From positions 1-64,000 of the forward strand of contig NZ_JAHRBL010000013.1 of NCBI RefSeq assembly GCF_019693445.1: a stretch of DNA of 64,000 bases, in the 5' to 3' direction. The position numbers and the translations under genes are program-made. This DNA is from Deinococcus aquaedulcis (GTDB lineage: Bacteria > Deinococcota > Deinococci > Deinococcales > Deinococcaceae). Below the pieces are notes generated by a model. The model saw only the letters and a program-made list of their open reading frames with translations. It did not search any database and was not told the DNA's origin. Position 1 is the first letter of the stretch. Each line of letters begins with the position of its first letter. Positions 55,326 through 63,359 of the stretch are shown piece after piece.

Positions 55326-55922
55326 TCAGCGGCTGATTTGCAGAAAACCGGCGTGGGCCAGTTCCAGGGTTTCGACAGCCACGGCGTCGCCACTGCCCGC
55401 AAACTGGGGGCCGCTCCACTTCACGGGATAGGCCTGCAACAGTTCAAAGCGCACCAGCACGCTGCCGTTGGGGTGGTACACAACGATGGTGACGTTGCGC
55501 ACGTCCAGGTAACCGTTGACGACACTCAGGTACCATTCGAGCAACTGCTGGCCGGCCACCACGCCGCGTTTCAGGGTGATATTGCCCATTTTGCTGCGCA
55601 CCGGCAGCCGCAGGACCCGGTCATTGACCCCACCCTCAATGAAATCCATGGTCTCGGTTTCGATCTGCAGGCCGCTGACCTCGTTGAAGGCCGCGTGCTC
55701 CAGACCGTCAATCGCCACATGGTAGCGGTGGTTCGACAGAATGTTGTACGCCGCTTTCTGCGGTGTGGTGGGCACCGGAGGCTGCTTGACCTGCGCGCGC
55801 ACGTACGCGCTCACATTGGCCGAGGCGGAAAAGCCGCCGGCGCCTACCGTGGCCGAGGCGCTCAGAGACGCGCCTGCGCCGGCCCGGCTGTAGTGCGCGC
55901 TGGTTGCCATCTTCACAGTCAT
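55326..55922 (-). CDS. Second tail-tube-like protein (T4 gp19 family), N-terminally extended
   Basis: The 198-residue protein has the gp19/Pvc1 core from about residue 62 (RYHVAIDGLEHAAFNEVSGL, MGNITLKRGVVAGQQLLEWY, ARFELLQAYPVKWSGPQF-like end). It is preceded by about 50 Ala/Ser/Gly-rich residues that are not in the main tube protein. Such paralogues usually form the tube-baseplate adaptor. Its ATG directly follows the TAG of the 56-residue gene. Confidence 0.82.
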   Translation of the reverse strand: MTVKMATSAHYSRAGAGASLSASATVGAGGFSASANVSAYVRAQVKQPPVPTTPQKAAYNILSNHRYHVAIDGLEHAAFNEVSGLQIETETMDFIEGGVNDRVLRLPVRSKMGNITLKRGVVAGQQLLEWYLSVVNGYLDVRNVTIVVYHPNGSVLVRFELLQAYPVKWSGPQFAGSGDAVAVETLELAHAGFLQISR

Positions 55923-56093
55923 CTACTGACCTCCGGTGCGGCGGGCGCGCTCCAGGCGCAGGTCTTCCAGAAGCAGAAGGTACACCCGCCGCGTGAGTTC
56001 CTCCAGATCCAGGCCCGGAACCTGCTGGGGCGCGCGGTTGCCCACAGGCACAGCCGAACCGCTTGGCCGGGCAGGAGGCGGCGCACTGCTCAT
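55923..56093 (-). CDS. 56-residue eCIS protein with C-terminal helical motif
   Basis: ATG at 56093 lies inside the preceding stop (ATGA) and TAG at 55925-55923 directly abuts the next ATG, so the frame is protected within the operon. The N-half is Pro/Ser-rich; the C-half reads DLEELTRRVYLLLLEDLRLE, an amphipathic helix. A similar segment ends the 1719-residue protein. Small proteins of this kind occupy the same place in other eCIS operons, but I cannot assign a structural role. Confidence 0.7.
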   Translation of the reverse strand: MSSAPPPARPSGSAVPVGNRAPQQVPGLDLEELTRRVYLLLLEDLRLERARRTGGQ

Positions 56094-56500
56094 GCCGGAT
56101 TGGCCTCCTGGCCCAGGTCAAGTTCCAGCAGCGCCCCGCAGTGTGGGCACTCGGTTTCGACGGTGCCAGTGACGGCGGCGGGCGCGCTCGGTCCAGCCGG
56201 AGCCGCCCAGTTCACGGGCAACGCCGCGTTCATATGGGCATACAGCGCCTGAAGGTGGGCAAAGTCGGCGGCGGGCAGCACGGCCAGTGTCTCCGGGGTC
56301 ACCGGCGAAAAAGGCCCCAGGCGGGTCACCACCCGGGCCAGCAGCAACAGGCTGTAGTACGCCTCGTTGTGCTGAACCCGCGCGTCGCCCAGCGGTTCAA
56401 TCTCGTCCAGGGCTGTGGCCAGCCGCATCACGCCGCTGCGGTGAACCTGCCCGTCGGACGTAAACAGTCCGACGGGCAGCATGAAGGGAAGCTCGTTCAC
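56090..56500 (-). CDS. Phage-tail assembly-like protein with CPHC zinc knuckle
   Basis: The 136-residue protein opens FMLPVGLFTSDGQVHRSGVM and contains LATALDEIEPLGDARVQHNE, features of tail-assembly-like proteins found between tube genes in eCIS operons. ECPHCGALLELD near the end has one CxxC pair, half of a usual zinc ribbon. It overlaps the 56-residue gene and lies 21 bases after the tube gene. A chaperone role is inferred from position. Confidence 0.7.
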   Translation of the reverse strand: MNELPFMLPVGLFTSDGQVHRSGVMRLATALDEIEPLGDARVQHNEAYYSLLLLARVVTRLGPFSPVTPETLAVLPAADFAHLQALYAHMNAALPVNWAAPAGPSAPAAVTGTVETECPHCGALLELDLGQEANPA

Positions 56501-56521
56501 GCTTCAGTCCGGAAGGCGGGC

Positions 56522-56980
56522 TTAGCCGCCGACGGGAACGCGTTTGTAGCCTTCGTGCGTGATGGTCAGCTCTTCAATGGCGACCTCGTTGCTCTTGGCG
56601 TCGTAGGTGGGGCCGTTGAGCTTGCTGGGCCACGCGCGCTCGAAGGTCCAGGCGGCGATAGGCTGGCCGGCCTGGTTGTACAGGGTGATGGTGCCGCTGC
56701 GGCGGGCTTCGTCCATCTTGCCCTCTTCCACCTGCTGACGCCAGGTCCACATGTCCATGTCGTCGGTGATGCCGCGCTTGAGCACGATGTCGTTGTACTT
56801 CATCGTGCCGGCTTCGCGGATCAGCACAGGGCGACCCTTGTCGTCGGTAGCGCGGTATTCCACCACCTGGGACTCGCTGCCCAGGCCGGTGACTTCACGG
56901 AACGCGCCCACAACCTTGTTGTCGAACTGCAGGCTGAAGTAGGCGGCCACCAAGGGGTCTTTACGGGTTGTTGCGGTCAT
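56522..56980 (-). CDS. Main tail-tube protein (T4 gp19 / Afp1 family)
   Basis: The 152-residue protein forms hexameric rings of the inner tube. Family blocks are YFSLQFDNKVVGAFREVTGL, GTMKYNDIVLKRGITDDMDM and AWPSKLNGPTYDAKSNEVAI with the ending EELTITHEGYKRV. It follows the sheath gene by 80 bases with GGAGG before its ATG, the usual sheath-tube order. Confidence 0.92.
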   Translation of the reverse strand: MTATTRKDPLVAAYFSLQFDNKVVGAFREVTGLGSESQVVEYRATDDKGRPVLIREAGTMKYNDIVLKRGITDDMDMWTWRQQVEEGKMDEARRSGTITLYNQAGQPIAAWTFERAWPSKLNGPTYDAKSNEVAIEELTITHEGYKRVPVGG

Positions 56981-57060
56981 GACTGTACCTCCGGGAAAGA
57001 GATGTGGAGAGAGGGGCGGATTTCAGACCGTGACGGGAACAGTGTAACGCCTCGCGGCGC

Positions 57061-58689
57061 TTACTGTCCGCCGCCAGCGTACTGGCTGAAGCGGAACACG
57101 ATGAACTCGGCGGGTTTGACCGGGGCCAGCCCAATCTCGATCTGCAGGACGCCACGGTCACGCAGTTCGGGCGGATTCAGTTCGCTGTCGCACTTCACGT
57201 AGAAGGCTTCGCGGGCGGTGTTGCCGAACAGGGCGCCGTCGCGCCACACGCTGGTCAGGAAGGAGTTGATGTCGCGGCGGATACGGAACCACAGGTTCTC
57301 GTCGTTGGGCTCGAACACGGCCCACTGGGTGCCGCGCTCAATGCTCTTTTCCACGTAGTTGAACAGGCGGCGCACCGGCACGTAGCGCCACTGGGCGTTG
57401 CTGGACAGCGTCCGGGCGCCCCACACGCGCACGCCCATGCCGGGGAACTCGCGGATGCAGTTCACGCCCACAGGGTTCAGGATGTCTTGCTCGCTCTTGG
57501 TGACCTGAATGGCCGGCCCCAGGATGCCGCGCACGGTTTCGTTGGCCGGCGCCTTGTGCACGCCGCGCTCCACGTCGTTGCGGGCGTAGATGCCGGCGAC
57601 AAAGCCGCTGGGGGGCACCACCATCGGCGCGCCGTCCGGACCTTCAATCTTGACCCAGGGGTAGTACATGGCGGCGTAGCTGGAGTCGAAGTTGGTGTCC
57701 ACCGTGCGCCACTTCAGGGCCTGCTGCGGGGTCATGTCCGGCAGGGTATCCAGCAGGGCAATGCGGTTGGCGTTGCGCTCGCAGTGGTCAATCAGGGCGC
57801 GCTGCACGGCCTTGACGCCGTCGGCGTTGATCATGCCGGCCTGATAGGCGCTCATCAGGTCGGGCACGGCGATCATGCTCACTTCTTCGGCGATTTCCAG
57901 GCTCTCGATCCCGCTGCGGCCGTCCACGCTGCCCACGAAGTCCTGGCCCTTCATCTCGCGGCGCTGCTCGATGACGTTGCTGTCGGCCTGCAGCACGTAG
58001 CTGCCGGGCTCGGGGGCGCGCTCCACCAGGGGGCCGGCGCTGCTGGCTTCCTCAATGGTGATCAGGGTGCTTTCCTTGTTCACCACTTCGGCCACGGCGC
58101 GCGGGTGCTTCTTGCCGATGGACACGTTGGGGAAGGTTTCGGTGACGTCGTTGCGGGTAACTTTCAGGGTGAACAGGCCGTCCGGGCCCTCTTCGGGGTC
58201 CTGGGGGCCCTTGGCGTCCTTGCCCTTGGCAGCGCCGTCCTGGGCCTTGACCGGATCGGGCGCCAGCACTTCAATTTGAATGTCGCTCTGGCGGCCGTCC
58301 TTGGCCACGATGCTTAGGCTGGGCACGGCCTTGCTGGCGCGCGAGGGCAGCTGCAGCGGGCGGGCGGCTTCCACCGTGCGCTTGCCAGCGTCCCCCTGTT
58401 GGGGCACCAGACGCACCACGTAGCAGCGCGTGCCGCCGTTGTTGAAGAACGCATAGACGCTCTGGGCCAGGTACGCGCCGTCCATGAACGGGTTGCGCGT
58501 GCCGCTGGCATCCAGGGTGCCGAACGTTTCTTTGAACTGCTGCCAGTTGGCGATGAACACGGGCGTGTTGGCCGGGCCGTTGGGCGCGAAGCCCACAAAG
58601 GCCGCCGTGGTCGTGCTGATGCCCTCAATCGGCCGGGGACCGCTCTGGGACTCTTCGATGTAAACGCCTGGGGACAGATATTCAGCCAT
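57061..58689 (-). CDS. Contractile tail sheath protein
   Basis: The 542-residue protein starts MAEYLSPGVYIEESQSGPRP, the standard sheath N-terminus, and includes TTAAFVGFAPNGPAN. The C-terminal handshake region contains ALFGNTAREAFYVKCD, IEIGLAPVKPAEFIVFRFSQ. ATG at 58689 follows GGAGGAA by four bases; the upstream in-frame codons are non-homologous. A variable insertion lies at about residues 120-210. It is the first gene of the minus-strand eCIS unit, divergent from the DUF4255 gene. Confidence 0.95.
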   Translation of the reverse strand: MAEYLSPGVYIEESQSGPRPIEGISTTTAAFVGFAPNGPANTPVFIANWQQFKETFGTLDASGTRNPFMDGAYLAQSVYAFFNNGGTRCYVVRLVPQQGDAGKRTVEAARPLQLPSRASKAVPSLSIVAKDGRQSDIQIEVLAPDPVKAQDGAAKGKDAKGPQDPEEGPDGLFTLKVTRNDVTETFPNVSIGKKHPRAVAEVVNKESTLITIEEASSAGPLVERAPEPGSYVLQADSNVIEQRREMKGQDFVGSVDGRSGIESLEIAEEVSMIAVPDLMSAYQAGMINADGVKAVQRALIDHCERNANRIALLDTLPDMTPQQALKWRTVDTNFDSSYAAMYYPWVKIEGPDGAPMVVPPSGFVAGIYARNDVERGVHKAPANETVRGILGPAIQVTKSEQDILNPVGVNCIREFPGMGVRVWGARTLSSNAQWRYVPVRRLFNYVEKSIERGTQWAVFEPNDENLWFRIRRDINSFLTSVWRDGALFGNTAREAFYVKCDSELNPPELRDRGVLQIEIGLAPVKPAEFIVFRFSQYAGGGQ

Positions 58690-58972
58690 GGATTCCTCCG
58701 GGAAACATGCAGGGGTCGACAACACCCACGACCCGGGGGGGCCGGCGTGCGCGAAACACTGAGGCTTCCACCATGCCAGATGGAAACGCACATGTAAACC
58801 GCAAGTCAGCAGACGTGCGGGCAGAGGGGGGCTTATACTGACCAGTCACTCACGCCGTGCAGGTCACCCAAGCTCCCAGAACTATCGCTTCAGGACGTAA
58901 GAACGCCATGACAAACCTCACACGACTGGGGCTCCAAACGGGCCAGAGCTACCAGATGCCAGGAGTTCTGGC

Positions 58973-59797
58973 ATGATTGCTGACGTTCAGCAGGCCCTGA
59001 AAGAACTCGTCTACACCGAAGCGGCGCTGCCCCGCGACGCGCTGGACATCCGCTTTGCGGCCCCTACCCCCAGCTGGGTGTCTGGGCTGACGCGGCCGAC
59101 CCTGAACTTCTTCATGCACGACCTGCGCGAGAACGCGGGGCTGCGCTCCATGGAGTTCACGCAGGCGCCGGTACGCGGCGGCGTGCAGCGCACCCTGGCC
59201 CCCCGGCGCATTGACCTGCGTTTTCTAGTCACGGTCTTTTTCAAGGCCCAGCTGGATGAACTGGGCCGCGACGAATGGAACGTGCTGTGGCGGGTGCTGG
59301 CCGCGCTCATGCGCCAGAGCGACTGGGACGAGCAGTACTTGCCCGGGGAAGTCCGGCGCCTGAACATGGGCGTGCTGGGCGTGGTGGCTCCCGGCGAGGG
59401 CACCCAGAACGTGTTTTCCAGCCTGGGTCAGCCAGTGCGGCCCCACCTGAGCTACACCGTGACGGTGCCGCTGGACCTGAATGTCACGGCCCAGTCGCCG
59501 CTGGTGCTGGAGCGCGACCTCGCCTTCCACGACGGCCTGACGCGCGACACCCCGGCCGTCAGCACCCGCGTCCGCTCCAGCTGGCAGCTGCGCGACGAAG
59601 CCGGGCTGCCGCTGACCGACGCCCTGGTACGCACCGACAGCGGCGCGCGCGCCTTTACCGATACCCAGGGCGTGGTGCACCTGAACGTGCCGCGCGAGGC
59701 GGTGGGACGACTGGACATCCTGACCCTGGATGGCCGGCAGCTGACGCTGGCGCCCCACAGTCCCCAGGCGCAACCTCGCGTTCTGGAGGACGCGTGA
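58973..59797 (+). CDS. DUF4255 protein (eCIS tail cap, Afp16/Pvc16-like)
   Basis: The 274-residue protein has the DUF4255 opening (MIADVQQALKELVYTEA ... TRPTLNFFMHDLRENAGLRS) and the block RIDLRFLVTVFFKAQLDELG. Afp16-like proteins terminate the tube and sheath at the distal end. AGGAG precedes ATG by eight bases. It begins the plus-strand eCIS unit; a TATACT at 58834 is a possible -10 box but has no convincing -35. A carboxypeptidase-regulatory-like tail follows from about residue 200. Confidence 0.85.
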   Translation: MIADVQQALKELVYTEAALPRDALDIRFAAPTPSWVSGLTRPTLNFFMHDLRENAGLRSMEFTQAPVRGGVQRTLAPRRIDLRFLVTVFFKAQLDELGRDEWNVLWRVLAALMRQSDWDEQYLPGEVRRLNMGVLGVVAPGEGTQNVFSSLGQPVRPHLSYTVTVPLDLNVTAQSPLVLERDLAFHDGLTRDTPAVSTRVRSSWQLRDEAGLPLTDALVRTDSGARAFTDTQGVVHLNVPREAVGRLDILTLDGRQLTLAPHSPQAQPRVLEDA

Positions 59798-59849
59798 GCG
59801 GGTACAGTGCGGCCGTGCGTGCCTGCCCCCTTTACCCCGGAGCCCACCC

Positions 59850-60263
59850 ATGACCAAACCGTCTCCTCTGACGCCTGCGGCCGACGTGCTGGGCACGGGC
59901 GTGGCCTTTCCTGTGGGCGTGAACGCGCGTGGGCAGCTGAGCATGGTGTCCGGCGAGCGCGCCGTGACCCAGGCCATCCTGACCCTGTTGATGACCGCAC
60001 GCGGCCAGCGCGTGATGCGCCCGGAGTATGGCTGCCGCATTCACGAACTGGTGTTTGCGCCCGGCGACGCCACCACCCTGGGTCTGGCCTCGTACTACGT
60101 GGACGAAGCCCTCAGAATGTGGGAGCCCCGCATCGAAGTGGAAAACGTTCAGGCCCGCCTGGACCCTGCCGACAGCTCCCGCATCATCGTGGACCTGCTC
60201 TACCGCCTCAAGGGCACCCCGGAACCGCGCTCACTGGTGTTTCCCTTCTACCGCACCCCCTAA
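59850..60263 (+). CDS. GPW/gp25-family baseplate protein
   Basis: The 137-residue protein carries the gp25 core (GTGVAFPVGVNARGQLSMVS, AVTQAILTLLMTARGQRVMR, PEYGCRIHELVFAPGDATT). It forms the baseplate wedge and starts sheath polymerisation (Afp9 equivalent). CGGAG precedes its ATG by seven bases. It lies 52 bases after DUF4255 and 31 bases before the baseplate J gene, in the same operon. Confidence 0.92.
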   Translation: MTKPSPLTPAADVLGTGVAFPVGVNARGQLSMVSGERAVTQAILTLLMTARGQRVMRPEYGCRIHELVFAPGDATTLGLASYYVDEALRMWEPRIEVENVQARLDPADSSRIIVDLLYRLKGTPEPRSLVFPFYRTP

Positions 60264-60294
60264 GCCCTTCCCCTGCTTTCCCGGAGACCCTGCC

Positions 60295-62397
60295 TTGCCC
60301 CTACCGACCGTGAACCTGGACGACCGCCGCTTCGACGACATCATGGACGAGGCGCGGCGGCTCATTCCGCAGTTCTGCCCCGAATGGACCGACCACAACG
60401 CCTCTGATCCCGGCATGGCGATCCTGGAAGTGTTCGCCTGGATGACGGACTTGCTGCTCTACCGGGTCAATCAGGTCCCGGACAAGCTGCTGATCGCCTT
60501 TCTGGAGATGATCGGGGTGCAGCTCGCGCCGCCGCGCGCGGCCGGGGCGCCGGTCACCTTTTACCTCAGCGCGCCGCAGGACACCCCGCTGAGCATCGCG
60601 GCGGGCACCGAGATCGCCACCCTGCGCACCGAGGTGAACGAGGCCATCGTGTTCTCCACCGAGCGCGCCGGGCTGATCCGGCCGCCCACGCTGCGCGGGC
60701 TGTACACCGCCAACACGCTGGCGCAGGTGCGGCTGGACACCGAAGGGCAGGGCGGCGAGGGCCACAGCGACGCCACCCGCCACGACCTCGCCCACCTGGG
60801 GCTGCCGGGCTACCGTTTTCCCATCTTCCAGCCGCAGCCGCGTCCCGGCGACGCCCTGTTCATTCAGCTGGAGGGCGACCACAGCGAGCATGTGGTGGCG
60901 CTCACCTTCGGCGTGGAGCTCGCCGGGGGCGCCGGGGTCAACCCCAACCACCCGCCGTACGTGTGGGAAGCGTGGCAGGGCGGGGTCAGCCGCTGGGCCA
61001 CCTGCGAGGTGGAGTACGACGGCACCCAGGCCTTCAACGTTTCCGGCGAACTGATTCTGCGCCTGCCCACCATGCGCGAGGGCACCTTCTTCGACCAGCA
61101 CGGCTACTGGCTGCGCTGCCGCCTGACGAACGAGCAGATGCACGCGGGCTACAAGGTGAGCCCTGACCTGGAGACGCTGCTGGTGGACGCCCGGGGCATC
61201 ACGGTGCCGGCCCGGCACGCCACCATCGTGCAGAACGAGCTGCTGGGGCAGAGCAACGGCACCCCGGGGCAGCGCTTCCGGCTGCTGCACGAGCCAGTGC
61301 TCCACCTGGACCCCGAGCGGGACGTGCTGGAAGTGGTGACTGCCGAGGGCGACATTCACCTGTACACCCCGGTGCCGGACTTCTCGACCTCGGCCCCCGA
61401 GGACCGGCACTTCACCCTGGACGCCACCACGGGCGAGGTGGCCTTTGGGCCCAGCATCCTGCAGGCCGACGGCAGCGTGTACCGCTTCGGCGCGGTGCCG
61501 CCGCAGGGCGCCACCATCCGCATGCGCCGCTACCAGTATGGCGGCGGTGCGGGCGGCAACGTCCCGGCCCGCGCCCTGAGCGTGCTGAAATCCAGCGTAC
61601 CCTACGTGGCCCGCGTGACCAACCACGCGCCAGCGGCGGGCGGACGCAACGGCCAGTTGCTGGAAGACGCCGTGCAGCGCGTGCCCTACCTGCTGCGCCT
61701 GCGCAACCGCGCTGTGACCGCCGACGACTACGAATTGCTGGCCGCCCAGGTGCCCGGCGTGGCGCGCGCGCGCTGCGTGACCCCCAACATGGCGGTGCCC
61801 GGCCAGACCTACCCTGGGCAGATCCGCGCCCTGACGGTGCCGGCCGGACAGGTCACGTTGGCCCTGCTGCCGGACGTCTCGTTTGACGACCTGATTGGCC
61901 TGGACGACGTGAGCACCGACCCCCTGGCCCCCCTGACCGGCCGCATTGCCCCCGAGCGCCTGACCCTGAGCGCCGAACTGCGCGGCGCGGTGCAAGAAGA
62001 GCTGGACCTGCGCCGCCCGGTGGGGACCACCCTGGACCTGCGCGCCCCGCAGTACGTGTGGGTGAGCGTGACCGCCACCCTGCGCGCGGGTGCGGGCGCC
62101 AGCCGCCCGGTGCGCGAGGATGTGCGCCGCCGCGCCATGCAGGCGCTGTACGGCTACCTGAACCCCTTCACGGGCGGCCCCGACGGCAAGGGCTGGCCTT
62201 TCGGCCGCACCCTCAGCATCAGCGAGCTGTACGGCCTGCTGCGCGCGGTGCCCGGCGTGGAGGTGGCGGAAGACGTGCAGGTGGTCCTCACTGAGCCCGG
62301 CCAGCCGGAAACGCGCGAGACCATCACCGGCAGCCTGCCGCTGCCGCCCCAGGCCCTGATCGTGTCCGACGTGCACCACGTGCGGGTGGACCACTGA
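60295..62397 (+). CDS. Baseplate J/gp47-like protein (Afp11 type), TTG start
   Basis: The 700-residue protein is a major baseplate-wedge component. It begins LPTVNLDDRRFDDIMDEARR and contains WTDHNASDPGMAILEVFAWM, the Afp11-type opening, and RTEVNEAIVFST; the C-half has the J-like DLRAPQYVWVSVTATLRAGA. TTG at 60295 follows GGAGA by seven bases and no ATG or GTG fits as well. It overlaps the FHA fusion gene by one base. Confidence 0.9.
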   Translation: MPLPTVNLDDRRFDDIMDEARRLIPQFCPEWTDHNASDPGMAILEVFAWMTDLLLYRVNQVPDKLLIAFLEMIGVQLAPPRAAGAPVTFYLSAPQDTPLSIAAGTEIATLRTEVNEAIVFSTERAGLIRPPTLRGLYTANTLAQVRLDTEGQGGEGHSDATRHDLAHLGLPGYRFPIFQPQPRPGDALFIQLEGDHSEHVVALTFGVELAGGAGVNPNHPPYVWEAWQGGVSRWATCEVEYDGTQAFNVSGELILRLPTMREGTFFDQHGYWLRCRLTNEQMHAGYKVSPDLETLLVDARGITVPARHATIVQNELLGQSNGTPGQRFRLLHEPVLHLDPERDVLEVVTAEGDIHLYTPVPDFSTSAPEDRHFTLDATTGEVAFGPSILQADGSVYRFGAVPPQGATIRMRRYQYGGGAGGNVPARALSVLKSSVPYVARVTNHAPAAGGRNGQLLEDAVQRVPYLLRLRNRAVTADDYELLAAQVPGVARARCVTPNMAVPGQTYPGQIRALTVPAGQVTLALLPDVSFDDLIGLDDVSTDPLAPLTGRIAPERLTLSAELRGAVQEELDLRRPVGTTLDLRAPQYVWVSVTATLRAGAGASRPVREDVRRRAMQALYGYLNPFTGGPDGKGWPFGRTLSISELYGLLRAVPGVEVAEDVQVVLTEPGQPETRETITGSLPLPPQALIVSDVHHVRVDH

Positions 62398-63359
62398 TGG
62401 CCCAGCTGCAGGTCCGCGTACGCGGCGAGGTGCTGAGGGTGCTGACCCTCAGCCGTCAGCTGTCCATTGGCCGCACCCCCGACAACGGCCTGCCCCTGCG
62501 TGATCCCAGTGTGGCCATCCGCCACGCCGAGATTACCGCCGAAGCGGGCGCCCTGCTGCTAACCGATCTGACGGGCGGCGAGGGCGTGACCTTTGTCAAC
62601 GGGCACCGCCTCTCGCCCAACCAGCCCCACCGTCTGGAACAGGGCGACGAGATTCAGATTGGCCCTTTTACCCTGGCCTTTCTGGCCGACCCGTCGGTCA
62701 CCGCCGAGGCCGCGCGTCCCACTGGCCGCGTGGACGTGCAGGGCGAACTGGCCGCGCGCCCGGCCCGCCCGCCGCTGCCCACCTTCACCGCCGAGCGCCC
62801 GCCCCGCGACGGGCTGGCGCTGTACACCGAGTTCCTGCCGCCCTTTTTTCAGGAGTCCGAATTCCTGGGCCGCTACCTGAAGATCTTTGAGGCGATGTGG
62901 GAACCGCTGCAGCGGCGCCAGGACAGCATTGAGTTGCACTTTGATCCCCGGGTGGCGCCGCCGCAGGTGCTGGGCTGGATGGCCGGCTGGCTGGGGCTGC
63001 CCCTGGACCCCCACTGGCCCGAAGGCCGCCAGCGCGCCTGGATGCGCGAGGCCGTAACCCTGTACCGCTGGCGCGGCACCCGCTACGGCCTGAGCCGCGC
63101 CCTGGAAACGGTGTACGGCCTGACCCCCGTGCTGCGCGAAGACACCGCCCAGCCCCACACCCTGACCGTGCAGCTGCTGGACTCGCCAGACGGCGAGGAC
63201 ACCGCCAGCCGCGAGGCCATCACGCAGTTCATCTTCACCCATGCCCCGGCCCACGTGCAGGTCACCGTAGAGTTTGTGGAGGCCCCGGCCGTTTCCGCAC
63301 CCCCCGATGACCCTGGCCGCCTGTCCTTAGAGGCCCCCGACACAGGACCCCGCGCATGA
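62397..63359 (+). CDS. FHA domain fused to tail protein I (baseplate)
   Basis: The 320-residue protein joins an N-terminal FHA domain (1-100: QLSIGRTPDNGLPLRDPS, RHAEI, VNGHRL) to a phage tail protein I-like domain (about 135-305: EFLPPFFQESEFLGRYLKIF, VLGWMAGWLGLPLDPHWPEG, YRWRGTRYGLSRALE). FHA domains bind phosphothreonine peptides; the conserved Gly-Arg and His are present, though the Ser of the binding loop reads Ala. The next gene is kinase-like, so the fusion could link phosphorylation state to baseplate assembly. Confidence 0.88.
   Translation: MAQLQVRVRGEVLRVLTLSRQLSIGRTPDNGLPLRDPSVAIRHAEITAEAGALLLTDLTGGEGVTFVNGHRLSPNQPHRLEQGDEIQIGPFTLAFLADPSVTAEAARPTGRVDVQGELAARPARPPLPTFTAERPPRDGLALYTEFLPPFFQESEFLGRYLKIFEAMWEPLQRRQDSIELHFDPRVAPPQVLGWMAGWLGLPLDPHWPEGRQRAWMREAVTLYRWRGTRYGLSRALETVYGLTPVLREDTAQPHTLTVQLLDSPDGEDTASREAITQFIFTHAPAHVQVTVEFVEAPAVSAPPDDPGRLSLEAPDTGPRA

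Noticed and set aside
58811..58839. Promoter for the DUF4255 operon based on TATACT at 58834
   Set aside because: No acceptable -35 element lies 16-18 bases upstream. I mention the box but do not call a promoter.
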